Shown piece after piece: positions 43,234-51,292 of a DNA stretch of 64,000 bases. The notes beneath the pieces are model-generated. The model was not told the origin of the DNA. It saw nothing but the letters and a program-made list of their open reading frames with translations, and made no database searches. The stretch is from Legionella massiliensis (GTDB taxonomy: Bacteria; Pseudomonadota; Gammaproteobacteria; Legionellales; Legionellaceae). Made by a program: the position numbers and the translations under genes. The stretch covers positions 1,478,001 to 1,542,000 of the forward strand of contig NZ_CCVW01000001.1 in the NCBI RefSeq assembly GCF_000756815.1, given 5' to 3'. Numbering within the stretch: position 1 is the stretch's first letter; each line of letters starts with the position of its first letter.

Positions 43234-43962
43234 ATGATTAAATTGTACCAATTTCCTGGTTTTTGGGGATTACCTAATGCGAGTCCTTTCTGTTTAAAGT
43301 TGGAAACTTATCTGCGTTTGGCTGATATCCCTTACGAAATTAAATTCCTTAGTGATCCACGAAAAGCCCCAAAAGGGAAATTACCTTTTATCAAAATTGA
43401 TGATAAAACGATTGCAGATAGTGAAATAATTATCGATTTTTTAAAAGGAAAATTGGGTGATCAACTCGATGGAAATTTAAGAAAAGAGCAAAGGGCTCTT
43501 TCAGTTGTACTTGATAGCAGTTTCGCTGAGCGTCTTTATTGGATAATAGTGTATATGCGTTGGCAATATGAGCCAAACTGGGTTCATGTAAAAAGCGCTT
43601 TTTTTGCTAAATTGCCGCTAATTTTGAAATTATTTCTTCCTAATATTGTTCGAAAAAGCACGCTAAAAGCCTTGCACAACCAAGGTATGGGACGTCATAG
43701 TTATGATGAGGTTCTTGAGATGGGCTATAAATTTCTCGATGCGATTGCAGATATTTTGGGCGATAAAAAATACTTTCTTGGCGATGAACCAAGTACTATT
43801 GATGCAACTGCCTTTGCTCTTTTAGCAAATATTGCATGGACGCCTTATGATGATGCACTTAAGACTCATTTGGCTAAGCATAAAAATCTGCTTAGTTATT
43901 GCGATAAAATGTGGAGCACTTTCTATCCGGAATTAGCTAAACCCTTTATGATTGTTCCTTAA
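43234..43962 (+). CDS. Glutathione S-transferase-like protein, Fax/metaxin branch
   Basis: About 242 residues. N-terminal thioredoxin-like domain (LYQFPGFWGLPNASPFCLKL, with GKLPFIKID and ADSEIIIDFL) and a C-terminal helical GST domain (GDKKYFLGDEPSTIDATAFALL). The N-terminal FPGFWGLPNASPFC resembles the failed-axon-connections/metaxin-like GST group rather than classical GSTs. ATG 43234 has GGAAG 8 nt upstream, so it is preferred to ATG 43219. Substrate unknown; it is followed by a terminator. Confidence 0.83.
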   Translation: MIKLYQFPGFWGLPNASPFCLKLETYLRLADIPYEIKFLSDPRKAPKGKLPFIKIDDKTIADSEIIIDFLKGKLGDQLDGNLRKEQRALSVVLDSSFAERLYWIIVYMRWQYEPNWVHVKSAFFAKLPLILKLFLPNIVRKSTLKALHNQGMGRHSYDEVLEMGYKFLDAIADILGDKKYFLGDEPSTIDATAFALLANIAWTPYDDALKTHLAKHKNLLSYCDKMWSTFYPELAKPFMIVP

Positions 43963-43987
43963 GTGGTTGTTATCGGTTTAATTAGGA

Positions 43988-44023
43988 AGGGTTGTTGCAG
44001 CTTTGCAACCCTAATTTTATTTG
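43988..44023 (+). terminator. Rho-independent terminator after the GST gene
   Basis: AGGGTTG - TTGCAGCTTTG - CAACCCT followed by AATTTTATTT, 26 bp after the GST stop. Confidence 0.75.
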
Positions 44024-44063
44024 CTAAGATTTATTTTGTTTATAACAACAGTTGGGGTTTAAA

Positions 44064-44285
44064 ATGCCAATAATTACCGGAACTCGTTCTCAAAAGAAAG
44101 AAAAAATAAAAGCTGAAATAAGTAGCGAAACTTTTGAAAAAATTACTGCATACTGTGCCTGGGCTAATGTTGATGATATCGGTCTCTTTATCGAAGAAGC
44201 AGCAGGTTTTATTTTTGCGAAAGATCGTGAGTGGAAACAATATAGAAAAGCTGCAAAAAAACGCGCTGAATCATCTAATGCCTAA
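44064..44285 (+). CDS. Small basic protein, possibly ribbon-helix-helix-like
   Basis: 73 residues starting MPIITGTRSQKKEKIKAEIS, with a GGGG tract ~6 nt before ATG 44064. The pattern (short beta-like IKAEIS, then two helices ETFEKITAYCAWANV and DIGLFIEEAAGFIFAKD, basic C-terminus YRKAAKKRAE) suggests a RHH-type DNA-binding fold or a small regulator. I do not recognise it. It lies ~85 bp before the MCE operon, same strand, with a family C fragment between. Confidence 0.6.
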   Translation: MPIITGTRSQKKEKIKAEISSETFEKITAYCAWANVDDIGLFIEEAAGFIFAKDREWKQYRKAAKKRAESSNA

Positions 44286-44302
44286 TAAATAAAATATAAG
44301 CC

Positions 44303-44335
44303 TATCGCCATCCCGTGGTATCGACTGCGGGATCC
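44303..44335. repeat. Family C hairpin fragment
   Basis: CATCCCGTGGTATCGACTGCGGGATCCAT contains the arms ATCCCG and CGGGAT, like other C elements in the window. Confidence 0.5.
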
Positions 44336-44368
44336 ATTCAAGGGAGTAGTAGTTCATAGGGATTTGGT

Positions 44369-45133
44369 ATGCATTTGCATTTTCTGCAACGCCTTCGATA
44401 TTACGGTACGCCTTTGGCTGCATCGGTCGTAATTTTTATTGGTTTTTTAGGCCATGTATTCTGTAGCATTATCGATATTTTCGAAGGTAAGCTGGTCATT
44501 ACCAGACACAGCCTACTAAATACTGTCTATGGTTCAGGGGTAAAGCTAGTTCTTCCGCTTTTAATGATCACTTCGTTGTTAGGGGCCTCTATTATCATGA
44601 ATGTTTATAGCATTCTGAGCCCCTATGACATGCAACATAAGGTTTTAGCCATCTCACAGAAGATACTTTTTTACGATTTGTTACCCTTTATAATCAGCTT
44701 GATGCTGGCTACTCAGTCAGCTTTAAATATGGTTACTGCTGGAATCAAGAAAATGAAGCGCACGCCTCATGAAGTTGTGCTTGGATATGTAATTCCTACC
44801 ATGATTGGCACTAATATCAGCGCATTATTTTTATATGTGTATGCTCTTAATATTGTTTTTATCAGTATTTATTTCTGTTTTCGTTACCTGCTTCATACGG
44901 ACACTCATGAATATTTGTTCCATTTAACGAATACAATCACTAGCCGATCGATCATTTATTCAATTTTAAAAATGTCATTATATTGTGCTTTAGTGAGCCT
45001 GATCGTAGGCTATTACTATTATCAAGTTGCTGCAGGGTATATGTTAATAAGGAAAGCTATGTCGAGAATTATTACTCGTAGCTTTATCTGGCTGGCAACA
45101 ACCAGCTTTTATTTTAAATTCCTCAACTATTAA
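44369..45133 (+). CDS. MlaE-like permease of an MCE transporter
   Basis: 254 residues, five or six TM helices, MlaE/YrbE (DUF140) family: the ABC-type permease that moves phospholipids with an MCE shuttle. GYVIPTMIGTNISALFLYVY corresponds to the conserved region near the coupling helix. The genes for the two downstream partners follow in order, with 8 bp and -4 bp spacing, so one operon. No MlaF-type ATPase gene is in the operon. Divergent from typical MlaE, so low identity. Confidence 0.8.
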   Translation: MHLHFLQRLRYYGTPLAASVVIFIGFLGHVFCSIIDIFEGKLVITRHSLLNTVYGSGVKLVLPLLMITSLLGASIIMNVYSILSPYDMQHKVLAISQKILFYDLLPFIISLMLATQSALNMVTAGIKKMKRTPHEVVLGYVIPTMIGTNISALFLYVYALNIVFISIYFCFRYLLHTDTHEYLFHLTNTITSRSIIYSILKMSLYCALVSLIVGYYYYQVAAGYMLIRKAMSRIITRSFIWLATTSFYFKFLNY

Positions 45134-45141
45134 GGATAGAG

Positions 45142-46038
45142 ATGCGTCAGGAACGACTGTATATTTTAGTTGGGTTGTTTGTTGGAGGAGCAATTTGCTT
45201 ATCAGTGCTTACTGCTCTTTACATCTATGATGAATATTTACATGAGCGTGTTGAAACCTATGTCATGTTTTTTAAAGGCTCGTTGGCAGGGGTACATGTT
45301 ACTTCTGAAGTGACTTATCGTGGTGTAAAAATTGGTGAGGTTAAGCTCATTGAAATTACCGAGAACTCAGAAAAGAGTCAGATTAAAATTCCTGTCTATG
45401 TACAATTTTTTGTTGAGAGAAAATTTGTCGGAAAACAAAATCCAATCCAATTACTGGTTAACAGGGGTTATGTAGCCAATATTCGAAAACCTAATTTTTT
45501 AACGGGTATCGCCTCGATTGATCTGATCCGAGGGCCGTCTTCTTATAAAACATCGTTAACCCATTATAATGGTTACCCAATTTTCCCTACTAATAACGCA
45601 GTGGAAGACTATACAACGCTTGATGATGCGATTAGATCAGCAAATCAAGCCTTTCAGGACTTTAGCGATCTTATTCGGGGTGAGAGGATTCGAGGCGCGA
45701 TCGATTCAACATCAACCATGGCTCATAGTGTAGATAGGATGGTTCAAGATATTGATAAGCTAGTACCGCCGACAATTAACAGCTTTGCAGAAACAATAAA
45801 GCGATTTTCTGCATTGGTAGATACGCTTGATAAGCTAATGCCACCTACCCTTGCTGATTTTTCTAACAGTCTAAAAGAGGTTTCCAGCTTGGCAACGGAT
45901 CTTGATCAAGTGATGACGCCTGCACTAGCGGATTTCTCTCAAGGTATGAGACAGGTCTCTGATGCTGCCAATTCGACACAAAATTTAGCGGATTATCTTG
46001 CAAGACATCCGGAATCACTAATAAGAGGGAAAAAGTGA
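45142..46038 (+). CDS. MCE-domain protein (MlaD-like)
   Basis: 298 residues. One N-terminal TM helix (LYILVGLFVGGAICLSVLTALYIY), a single MCE domain (about 40-130: VETYVMFFKGSLAGVHVTSEVTYRGVKIGEV, key G-L-GV-V-YRGV-IGEV) and a C-terminal helical stretch with repeated 'PPTINSFAETI / PPTLADFSNSL / TPALADFSQGM' units of ~34 residues. MCE proteins form hexameric rings that shuttle lipids between membranes. Overlaps the next gene by 4 bp. Confidence 0.88.
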   Translation: MRQERLYILVGLFVGGAICLSVLTALYIYDEYLHERVETYVMFFKGSLAGVHVTSEVTYRGVKIGEVKLIEITENSEKSQIKIPVYVQFFVERKFVGKQNPIQLLVNRGYVANIRKPNFLTGIASIDLIRGPSSYKTSLTHYNGYPIFPTNNAVEDYTTLDDAIRSANQAFQDFSDLIRGERIRGAIDSTSTMAHSVDRMVQDIDKLVPPTINSFAETIKRFSALVDTLDKLMPPTLADFSNSLKEVSSLATDLDQVMTPALADFSQGMRQVSDAANSTQNLADYLARHPESLIRGKK

Positions 46039-46616
46039 AGATTTATTTATCAGCATTTATAGTATTAATGGGGTTAATGCTTGGTTCCTGTGGACGTAGC
46101 CCGGATTCGCAATTTTATGTGTTAAGCCCAATTGCGCCGCTGCAAAATCAAATTAAAAGTTATAAGCATTTAAAAATAGGCCTTAATGAAATCAAGGGGC
46201 CAGCTTATTTATCTAAACCTCAGGTTATTGTTCATTATTCTGCTAATGAAGTGAAGTTGGAGGAGTATCATCGTTGGGTCGAGAATTTAGATAAAAATGT
46301 CAAACAAGTTATTGTGGCAAATCTCTCCACTTTACTACCAGGTGCGGCCTTCATTTCTATGCCTTGGGATATAAAGTTCAGGCCAAAATATCAACTGCAG
46401 ATAGATATTTCGCAATTTGAAGTTGATGTTAAAGGTAATAGCCTGTTTAGCGCAGACTATACTATTTATGCTGACAAGCAGGTCTATACAACGGGAACTC
46501 TTGTGTATCGCCAGAAGGTATCTCAGCCAAAAATCGAAAATCTGGTTGCTAGTATGAATGAGAATCTCAATCACTTTAGCAGGGATTTAGCTAAGGTTTT
46601 GGCTAAGCTGCAATAA
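46035..46616 (+). CDS. MCE-associated lipoprotein (PqiC/ABC_trans_aux-like)
   Basis: 193 residues. Lipobox LMLGSC (Cys19), then SQFYVLSPIA, the ABC_trans_aux motif, and conserved IGLNEIKGPAYLSKPQVIVH and EYHRWVENLDKNV. These auxiliary lipoproteins dock to MCE rings at the outer membrane. Same operon as the MCE permease and shuttle. Confidence 0.88.
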   Translation: MKIYLSAFIVLMGLMLGSCGRSPDSQFYVLSPIAPLQNQIKSYKHLKIGLNEIKGPAYLSKPQVIVHYSANEVKLEEYHRWVENLDKNVKQVIVANLSTLLPGAAFISMPWDIKFRPKYQLQIDISQFEVDVKGNSLFSADYTIYADKQVYTTGTLVYRQKVSQPKIENLVASMNENLNHFSRDLAKVLAKLQ

Positions 46617-46967
46617 GAATCTCTGCTTACAGATAAGGGTTTTAGGCAGGAGCAGTGCTCCAACCCACAAAGCTTAATTGATGATTATCCATATCTAAGG
46701 AAAACCTTGATGCAGCATAGCGTAATCAAGGTTTCATTTAAAACTCACTGCTACGGGCTTTTAGACATTTGTGTAAATACCTATGGGGCGGATGAGGGGA
46801 GCTTGTTCGAAGTTCTTTCCAGATGTTTGTCCCGAGACCCCAAGAAAGTTCAAAACTTGCGCAATTCAAATTGTCTAACTAAACTCATTTTGTGCAATTA
46901 GAACTTTAATTGCGCGAAACATGACTGTATCTCAAAATGCTTATTTAACCATTAAAAAGGAATTTAT
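46617..46967. repeat. 351-bp gap with a MITE end remnant
   Basis: At 46766-46790 ACATTTGTGTAAATACCTATGGG matches the right terminal repeat of the 192-bp MITEs without the rest, followed by GGCGGATGAGGGG (family A fragment). The remaining part is AT-rich with the inverted repeat TTGCGCAATT ... AATTGCGCGAA (about 46858-46918) in the likely promoter region of the next gene. The 64-residue frame here is not believed. Confidence 0.6.
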
Positions 46968-47258
46968 ATGAATAAGATAAAATTAACTGGAGCGGCTTTA
47001 GCAATTGGTGCGGCAGCTATGTTTTCAGTGGCTCCTGCAACAGCAACAGCTTCCGGCTCATGTATGGTTAAGTGCATGGGTGTGAATGGTTGCAGAGGTT
47101 TTGGAAGTTGCAAGTCAGTTAATGCTTGTAAGGGCAATGGTTGCAAAACAGCTAATGCCTGTAAAGGCCAAAATGCATGTAAAGGAAAGGGCTATGTTGT
47201 ATTGACTAGACATCAATGCACACAAATCCTTGGACCTAACGCAACAACTTGGAAATAA
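46968..47258 (+). CDS. Bufferin-type (BufA) Cys-rich metallophore, orphan
   Basis: 96 residues. Sec signal (MNKIKLTGAALAIGAAAMFS...ATA), then a mature part with the bufferin pattern: CMGVNGCRGFGSCKS, CKGNGCKTANACKGQNACKGKG and RHQC, nine Cys in all. BufA-like exported peptides are made with BufB (DUF692) and BufC, which modify Cys residues and help tolerate copper and other metals. No bufB or bufC is next to it; the next gene is on the other strand. AAGGA is 6 nt before ATG 46968. Confidence 0.85.
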   Translation: MNKIKLTGAALAIGAAAMFSVAPATATASGSCMVKCMGVNGCRGFGSCKSVNACKGNGCKTANACKGQNACKGKGYVVLTRHQCTQILGPNATTWK

Positions 47259-47301
47259 AAATATAAAGCTTTGAGGGCTTGCTTCGCAAGCCCTAGCCAA
47301 A

Positions 47302-48177
47302 TTACATCTTGAACAGATCATGAATAATACTGTCATCAGAATCCACGTGGCCACCCGAATCACCCGAATCACTTGATTCGCTCACCTTATCAGCTGATGC
47401 CGAAATAGTAAGCGCTGGCGCAGGGTTTTTAAGTGCTTCTGTAAGTGTAATAAAGGTGTAACCATTGTTTTTGTACATTTGGATAATATCCGGTAGCGCA
47501 TAGCTATTAAGCAAGTTTGCATGAATCAATAGAATCTGCTTTACAGGTTGTCCTTTGGAACGCTTTTCCGCTCTGAGAGTCTGCTCCCAAATATAGGCAA
47601 GGTAGCGGGGTTTTAGTTTGTTAACATAAGCTTCTCGAGAACGATAGGGGACATGGTAAAGCTGTTCATTAAAGCGAAAATCTTTAGAGTCTATGGTTAC
47701 TGGGGCAATTACATAGTGGTTTTCATTAAGATAATCTAGCACCTTCGGTTTCGATGCCTTAGAACCCTCGGCTAGATAGGGGTAGCGGAAATATTTAGGC
47801 TCTGTCATCAAAGGAGTCAGAATTTTATCTGCCCTAGCGACATCAGCAATATACTTTTCAGCACTCATTTGATTCAGGTTGTAGTGTGAATAAGTATGAT
47901 TTCCCAGATCAAAACCTGCTTTACGAAATTGCTCGAGAAAAGCCCATTGCCCTTTGGCAATGGCTCCGGCAATCACAAAACCAGTTGCGGGAACCTTATT
48001 TTCTGTGAGTGCTTCAATGATTTTATTGAAACGTTCAGTAGCTCTTTGCTGGTTGCCGGGAGTATCCATTTTGGATGCAACAAGTGGCAGATCGTCAATC
48101 GTAATGGCAATTTCACGAGTTTCGCTAAAGCTAGTACATGCGGAGAACAAAAGACATAAAAAGATTAATTTACGCAT
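47302..48177 (-). CDS. Polysaccharide deacetylase (NodB-type), lipoprotein-like
   Basis: 291 residues. N-terminal signal with LLFSAC, a possible lipobox. NodB catalytic motifs: ITIDDLP (MT1, Asp-Asp), GNHTYSHYNL (MT2, HxxxH metal ligands), RYPYLAEG (MT3), and LLIHANLLN (His of a later motif). A variable, acidic Ser/Asp/Gly tail (SSDSGDSGGHVDSDD) follows; it may bind metal. Likely periplasmic or surface deacetylation of a glycan. Convergent with the bufferin gene. Monocistronic. Confidence 0.85.
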   Translation of the reverse strand: MRKLIFLCLLFSACTSFSETREIAITIDDLPLVASKMDTPGNQQRATERFNKIIEALTENKVPATGFVIAGAIAKGQWAFLEQFRKAGFDLGNHTYSHYNLNQMSAEKYIADVARADKILTPLMTEPKYFRYPYLAEGSKASKPKVLDYLNENHYVIAPVTIDSKDFRFNEQLYHVPYRSREAYVNKLKPRYLAYIWEQTLRAEKRSKGQPVKQILLIHANLLNSYALPDIIQMYKNNGYTFITLTEALKNPAPALTISASADKVSESSDSGDSGGHVDSDDSIIHDLFKM

Positions 48178-48344
48178 CGACAGTCCTTTATCGGCTATTG
48201 TAGATAAAGGTTAGTGTAGCAGGGGTTGGATGAAGATGCGAAAAATATATTTTGACTATAAAAAAGTAATAATTCAGATTTGTTTTAAATTTCATCATAT
48301 ATGTTATTATTGGAACATTTTTTAATCTCACTTGCGTAGGAATC

Positions 48345-49802
48345 ATGAAAGATATTCGAAATTACTCAGAATCAATAGGGCAAAATTATCCAATTGGAAC
48401 AGGTCGATTAAAGCAGGTTAGAGGCGCTCAGGAGGGCAAGGCGAAGAAGGTTGCCTTAATTGGCGACTCAACCTTAGATAATGGTTATTGGGTCGAGAAA
48501 AAAAGCGAATATGCGAATAAAACCCATAATGTGACCCATCAAACTGCGGTAGCCTTGGCTAAAAGCACTAAAAATGACGATTCCTACCAGGTTGCTAACT
48601 TTGCTGTAGATGGTGCTACCACTACAGATGTGCGTGAATATTGTCGTTTAGATAAGGTTCTTCCTTCAGATGCTGATCATCCATATAGACATGTACATCA
48701 ACTCAATGCAGTAAAGAACTGGCAGCCTGATGTCGCTGTATTAAGCGTAGGAGGTAATAATTATCGCGAAGCTTTGCAGGGAGTACTGCAGCGTAATTTA
48801 AATTATTTTCAGCTGCTTTTGAGAATTACACCAGAGCGGGCTAAACCGATCATTAGGGAGGCATTCAATCGGGTTAAACAGCAATTGTTGGAAGAATACA
48901 AGCTCATTATTGATGATCTAGTTGCCCAGAATCCTGGACTTAGCCGAATTGTCCTGATGTCGCAATATTTTCCTTCTATTACTGATTTTACCCCTTATTT
49001 TATTTATACAGGTTTTTCCCATTTAGCTCGCGCAGAGGGTAAGGCGCAGTCGCCCTTTACTATGGTTGAAGAAACCATGAACGACCTTTATCGCGGTATC
49101 CTCGACTATGCGGCTACAAAAGATAAGCAAGTTGTTTTTGTTGATGTGTCCTCTTCAATGAACCCTTTAGGCGGCAATCATACCTTGCAAATTGAGCCCA
49201 ATGAACGGGGTTCTAAAGTCATGGGTAAGCTTATTGCTGAAGCGGTTGAATACGATTTTCCTGCGCTGGATCTTGATTCTGATATAAACCCAATTGCTGT
49301 ACTGCGTATGAATAATAATGAAGAGATATCAAGCGAAGTTTTACAGGATCAAGAGGCTATTCAAGCGTTTAGTGTAAAGAAAATAAATGATTTTATTAAC
49401 GAAAATCGTTATCGCCATGTAGGGCTATTTTTCTCGCCTTCGACTAATTTGGCTGCACGTTATGTAAATGGATATGAGCTTATTATGGGAAAACAATTTG
49501 ATACGGAATATAAGGGCTTATTCGCCTTTGGCTTGTTAGATCTCAGCTTGATAACCTTGATGGCATCCTATTTATGGCGTGTCGCTGTTGATGAACAGAT
49601 CCATCTATCACTTAGGATTGCAGCTGGCGTTGTTGCCGCTCCAGTTTTATTAGCTAAAACGGTTGTTGGTATAGCTTTGATGTTAGTCCTTGCTTTACCT
49701 ATCTTGGGCTATCATCAAATTGCGAGTTGTTTTAAAGACAATGAAAATCAACATGAAGAGGTCAATGAGTTGGAACTTCAGGGGCAGGAGTTTGTTTACT
49801 AA
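48345..49802 (+). CDS. SGNH/GDSL-like protein with C-terminal membrane anchor; effector candidate
   Basis: 485 residues. N-terminal part is an SGNH hydrolase fold: block I GDSTLDN (40-46), block III GGNN (136-139) with the oxyanion Asn. In the block V position, where DxxHP is normal, it reads IEPNERGSKVM: Glu284 sits where the catalytic His should be. A His279 lies five residues before. After ~180 further residues two or three hydrophobic helices occur at about 398-455, then an acidic tail (NENQHEEVNELELQGQEF), like E-block Dot/Icm signals. No Sec signal. AGGAA precedes ATG 48345. Looks like a translocated, host-membrane-targeted protein (inference). Confidence 0.75.
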   Translation: MKDIRNYSESIGQNYPIGTGRLKQVRGAQEGKAKKVALIGDSTLDNGYWVEKKSEYANKTHNVTHQTAVALAKSTKNDDSYQVANFAVDGATTTDVREYCRLDKVLPSDADHPYRHVHQLNAVKNWQPDVAVLSVGGNNYREALQGVLQRNLNYFQLLLRITPERAKPIIREAFNRVKQQLLEEYKLIIDDLVAQNPGLSRIVLMSQYFPSITDFTPYFIYTGFSHLARAEGKAQSPFTMVEETMNDLYRGILDYAATKDKQVVFVDVSSSMNPLGGNHTLQIEPNERGSKVMGKLIAEAVEYDFPALDLDSDINPIAVLRMNNNEEISSEVLQDQEAIQAFSVKKINDFINENRYRHVGLFFSPSTNLAARYVNGYELIMGKQFDTEYKGLFAFGLLDLSLITLMASYLWRVAVDEQIHLSLRIAAGVVAAPVLLAKTVVGIALMLVLALPILGYHQIASCFKDNENQHEEVNELELQGQEFVY

Positions 49803-49816
49803 TCCCCTAACTTCTA

Positions 49817-49874
49817 AACCAAAGGGGTCAGACTCGATTGATCCTTGAATCAGTCGAGTCTGACCCCTTTGGTT
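49817..49874. terminator. Long convergent hairpin terminator
   Basis: AACCAAAGGGGTCAGACTCG... (26 bp) pairs with its complement (one mismatch) across a 6-nt loop CCTTGA, in the gap between two convergent genes. Bidirectional use is likely. Confidence 0.75.
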
Positions 49875-49884
49875 CTGGAAAGAA

Positions 49885-50946
49885 CTAAGATATGGTACAT
49901 ACTTCTACATTTTCATTTTCTGCTTTCTCCATGGCAGCTAAATTCTTTGCCTCTTGGGATGCGGCCAGCTCCTTAATTAGATCAAAATTCTCCAGCGCTT
50001 CCAGATCAGAAATTCGTCGCCAATCGGAACCATTGCCAGTTAGACTTCGATAAAATTCCAATTGTCCTTCCTTATTAAAACTTGCAGAAATAGAGAGAGT
50101 CGAGACATAGTAAGTTCCGAGTCTGTAACTCTTACCTGTTCTAAAAGGAGTTGTATTGCCAAAGGAACCTTGTGGAATAGTAACATGTGCACCAGCCGCC
50201 AGCTTCTCAAAATTGTGTTCTATCGCTAGGTTGTGTATGAACTGGGCGACAAGTTGCTTTGTGTATTTGTGATCTTGGGAAAGTTTTGGCGTATGAAAGC
50301 GCTGGCTGTGTAATCCAGTGTTTAATTGCTGGTCGCGCTGTACCTGTAATCCGAGCTGTACCTGTGATTCAGAATGAAGAGGTGCAGACAGTATGGCCAA
50401 ATAGTTGTCTTGATATTCAGGTTTTATAAAGGGAGGCAGTGTAAATGTTTTCTCATGAGGAGCTTGAGTTCCTTCCTTGAATTTAGCAAATTTTTCTGGT
50501 TGACAATAAATATAATGTTGCAAAGCTAGGTATACATCTGTTTCTTCTAATACGCTACCTTCAGGAAGTACCACAGTCTGTAGGGGACCCGTAGTTGGAT
50601 TTGCCATCAATTCTTTAAGGGGTACATTGGGACGGTTAGGCCTCTTTTGGTAAAGTTGGAAAACCTCTTCAGACTCCATAAGATCAAAAGCTATCGCAAA
50701 TATAGCAGAAGTATGAAGCGGATTTTTTCTGTGATTCACAGTGTATTTTGGTAGGTTATGATATTTTGCTAATTGTTCAGGATGAGCATTAAGCCAGTTT
50801 GCAGCGATATCGTAAAAGTAATCAAGAACCAAAGCTTGCAGCTCAGTATGTCGTTTAGCACGTTGCCCATCCGTATCATAGGTATACATTAAATTATTCA
50901 AGGGTTGTTTTTTATTTAGAGGTAACTGCTCTAACTTTTCTTGCAT
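49885..50946 (-). CDS. Hypothetical protein, 353 residues
   Basis: Not recognised. Soluble, no signal or TM. It is rich in Gln, His and Leu, with a Pro-bearing middle (TLPPFIKPEYQDNY), a repeated QLGLQVQRDQQLNTGLHSQ stretch and a helical C-terminus (LIKELAASQEAKNLAAMEKAENENVEV). The start codon lies in MQEKLEQLPLNKKQPLNNL. Convergent with the SGNH gene. Its isolation between repeats and lack of known domains is like many Legionella effector genes, but this is weak evidence. Confidence 0.55.
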   Translation of the reverse strand: MQEKLEQLPLNKKQPLNNLMYTYDTDGQRAKRHTELQALVLDYFYDIAANWLNAHPEQLAKYHNLPKYTVNHRKNPLHTSAIFAIAFDLMESEEVFQLYQKRPNRPNVPLKELMANPTTGPLQTVVLPEGSVLEETDVYLALQHYIYCQPEKFAKFKEGTQAPHEKTFTLPPFIKPEYQDNYLAILSAPLHSESQVQLGLQVQRDQQLNTGLHSQRFHTPKLSQDHKYTKQLVAQFIHNLAIEHNFEKLAAGAHVTIPQGSFGNTTPFRTGKSYRLGTYYVSTLSISASFNKEGQLEFYRSLTGNGSDWRRISDLEALENFDLIKELAASQEAKNLAAMEKAENENVEVCTIS

Positions 50947-51292
50947 CTCACTTCTCCGAGTTCACTATTTCTAACTATATAAATGTGTTTTTTTGATTAA
51001 CACACCCGGAGAATTATAAGGTTTATTTTTAATCGCTTTATTAACCTCAATACGCATTTACTGCACTCTACAGTAGTAGCGGTTAAGAAAGATGATAGGA
51101 GACCAGCTCCTTTAGGCACCAAGTCCGGTCATTGCTAGGAACGTAGTGACGAAGCAATCCAATGTTCCGTGCTTCGGCCTTGGATTGCTTCGCTCTGCTC
51201 GCAATGACTGCACGTCAAAAGATTTTTACACTATTTGCCTCCTAGCAAAGGCAGATATAAGATATCCCTTCAAAAATTAATGTTCGTTGAAT
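50947..51292. repeat. 346-bp gap with a palindromic repeat (family F)
   Basis: At about 51130-51208 TCATTGCTAGGAACG...GAAGCAATCCAATG is paired with CCTTGGATTGCTTCG...GCAATGA, in a long imperfect hairpin. Similar elements are common in intracellular proteobacteria. No gene seen. The last 80 bp should hold the promoter of the next gene. Confidence 0.6.

Noticed and set aside
46707-46901. 64-residue ORF
   Set aside because: Crosses a MITE remnant and a family A fragment; no Shine-Dalgarno.
47115-47372. 85-residue minus-strand ORF over the bufferin gene
   Set aside because: Shadow of the Cys-rich repeat codons and of the deacetylase 3' end in another frame.
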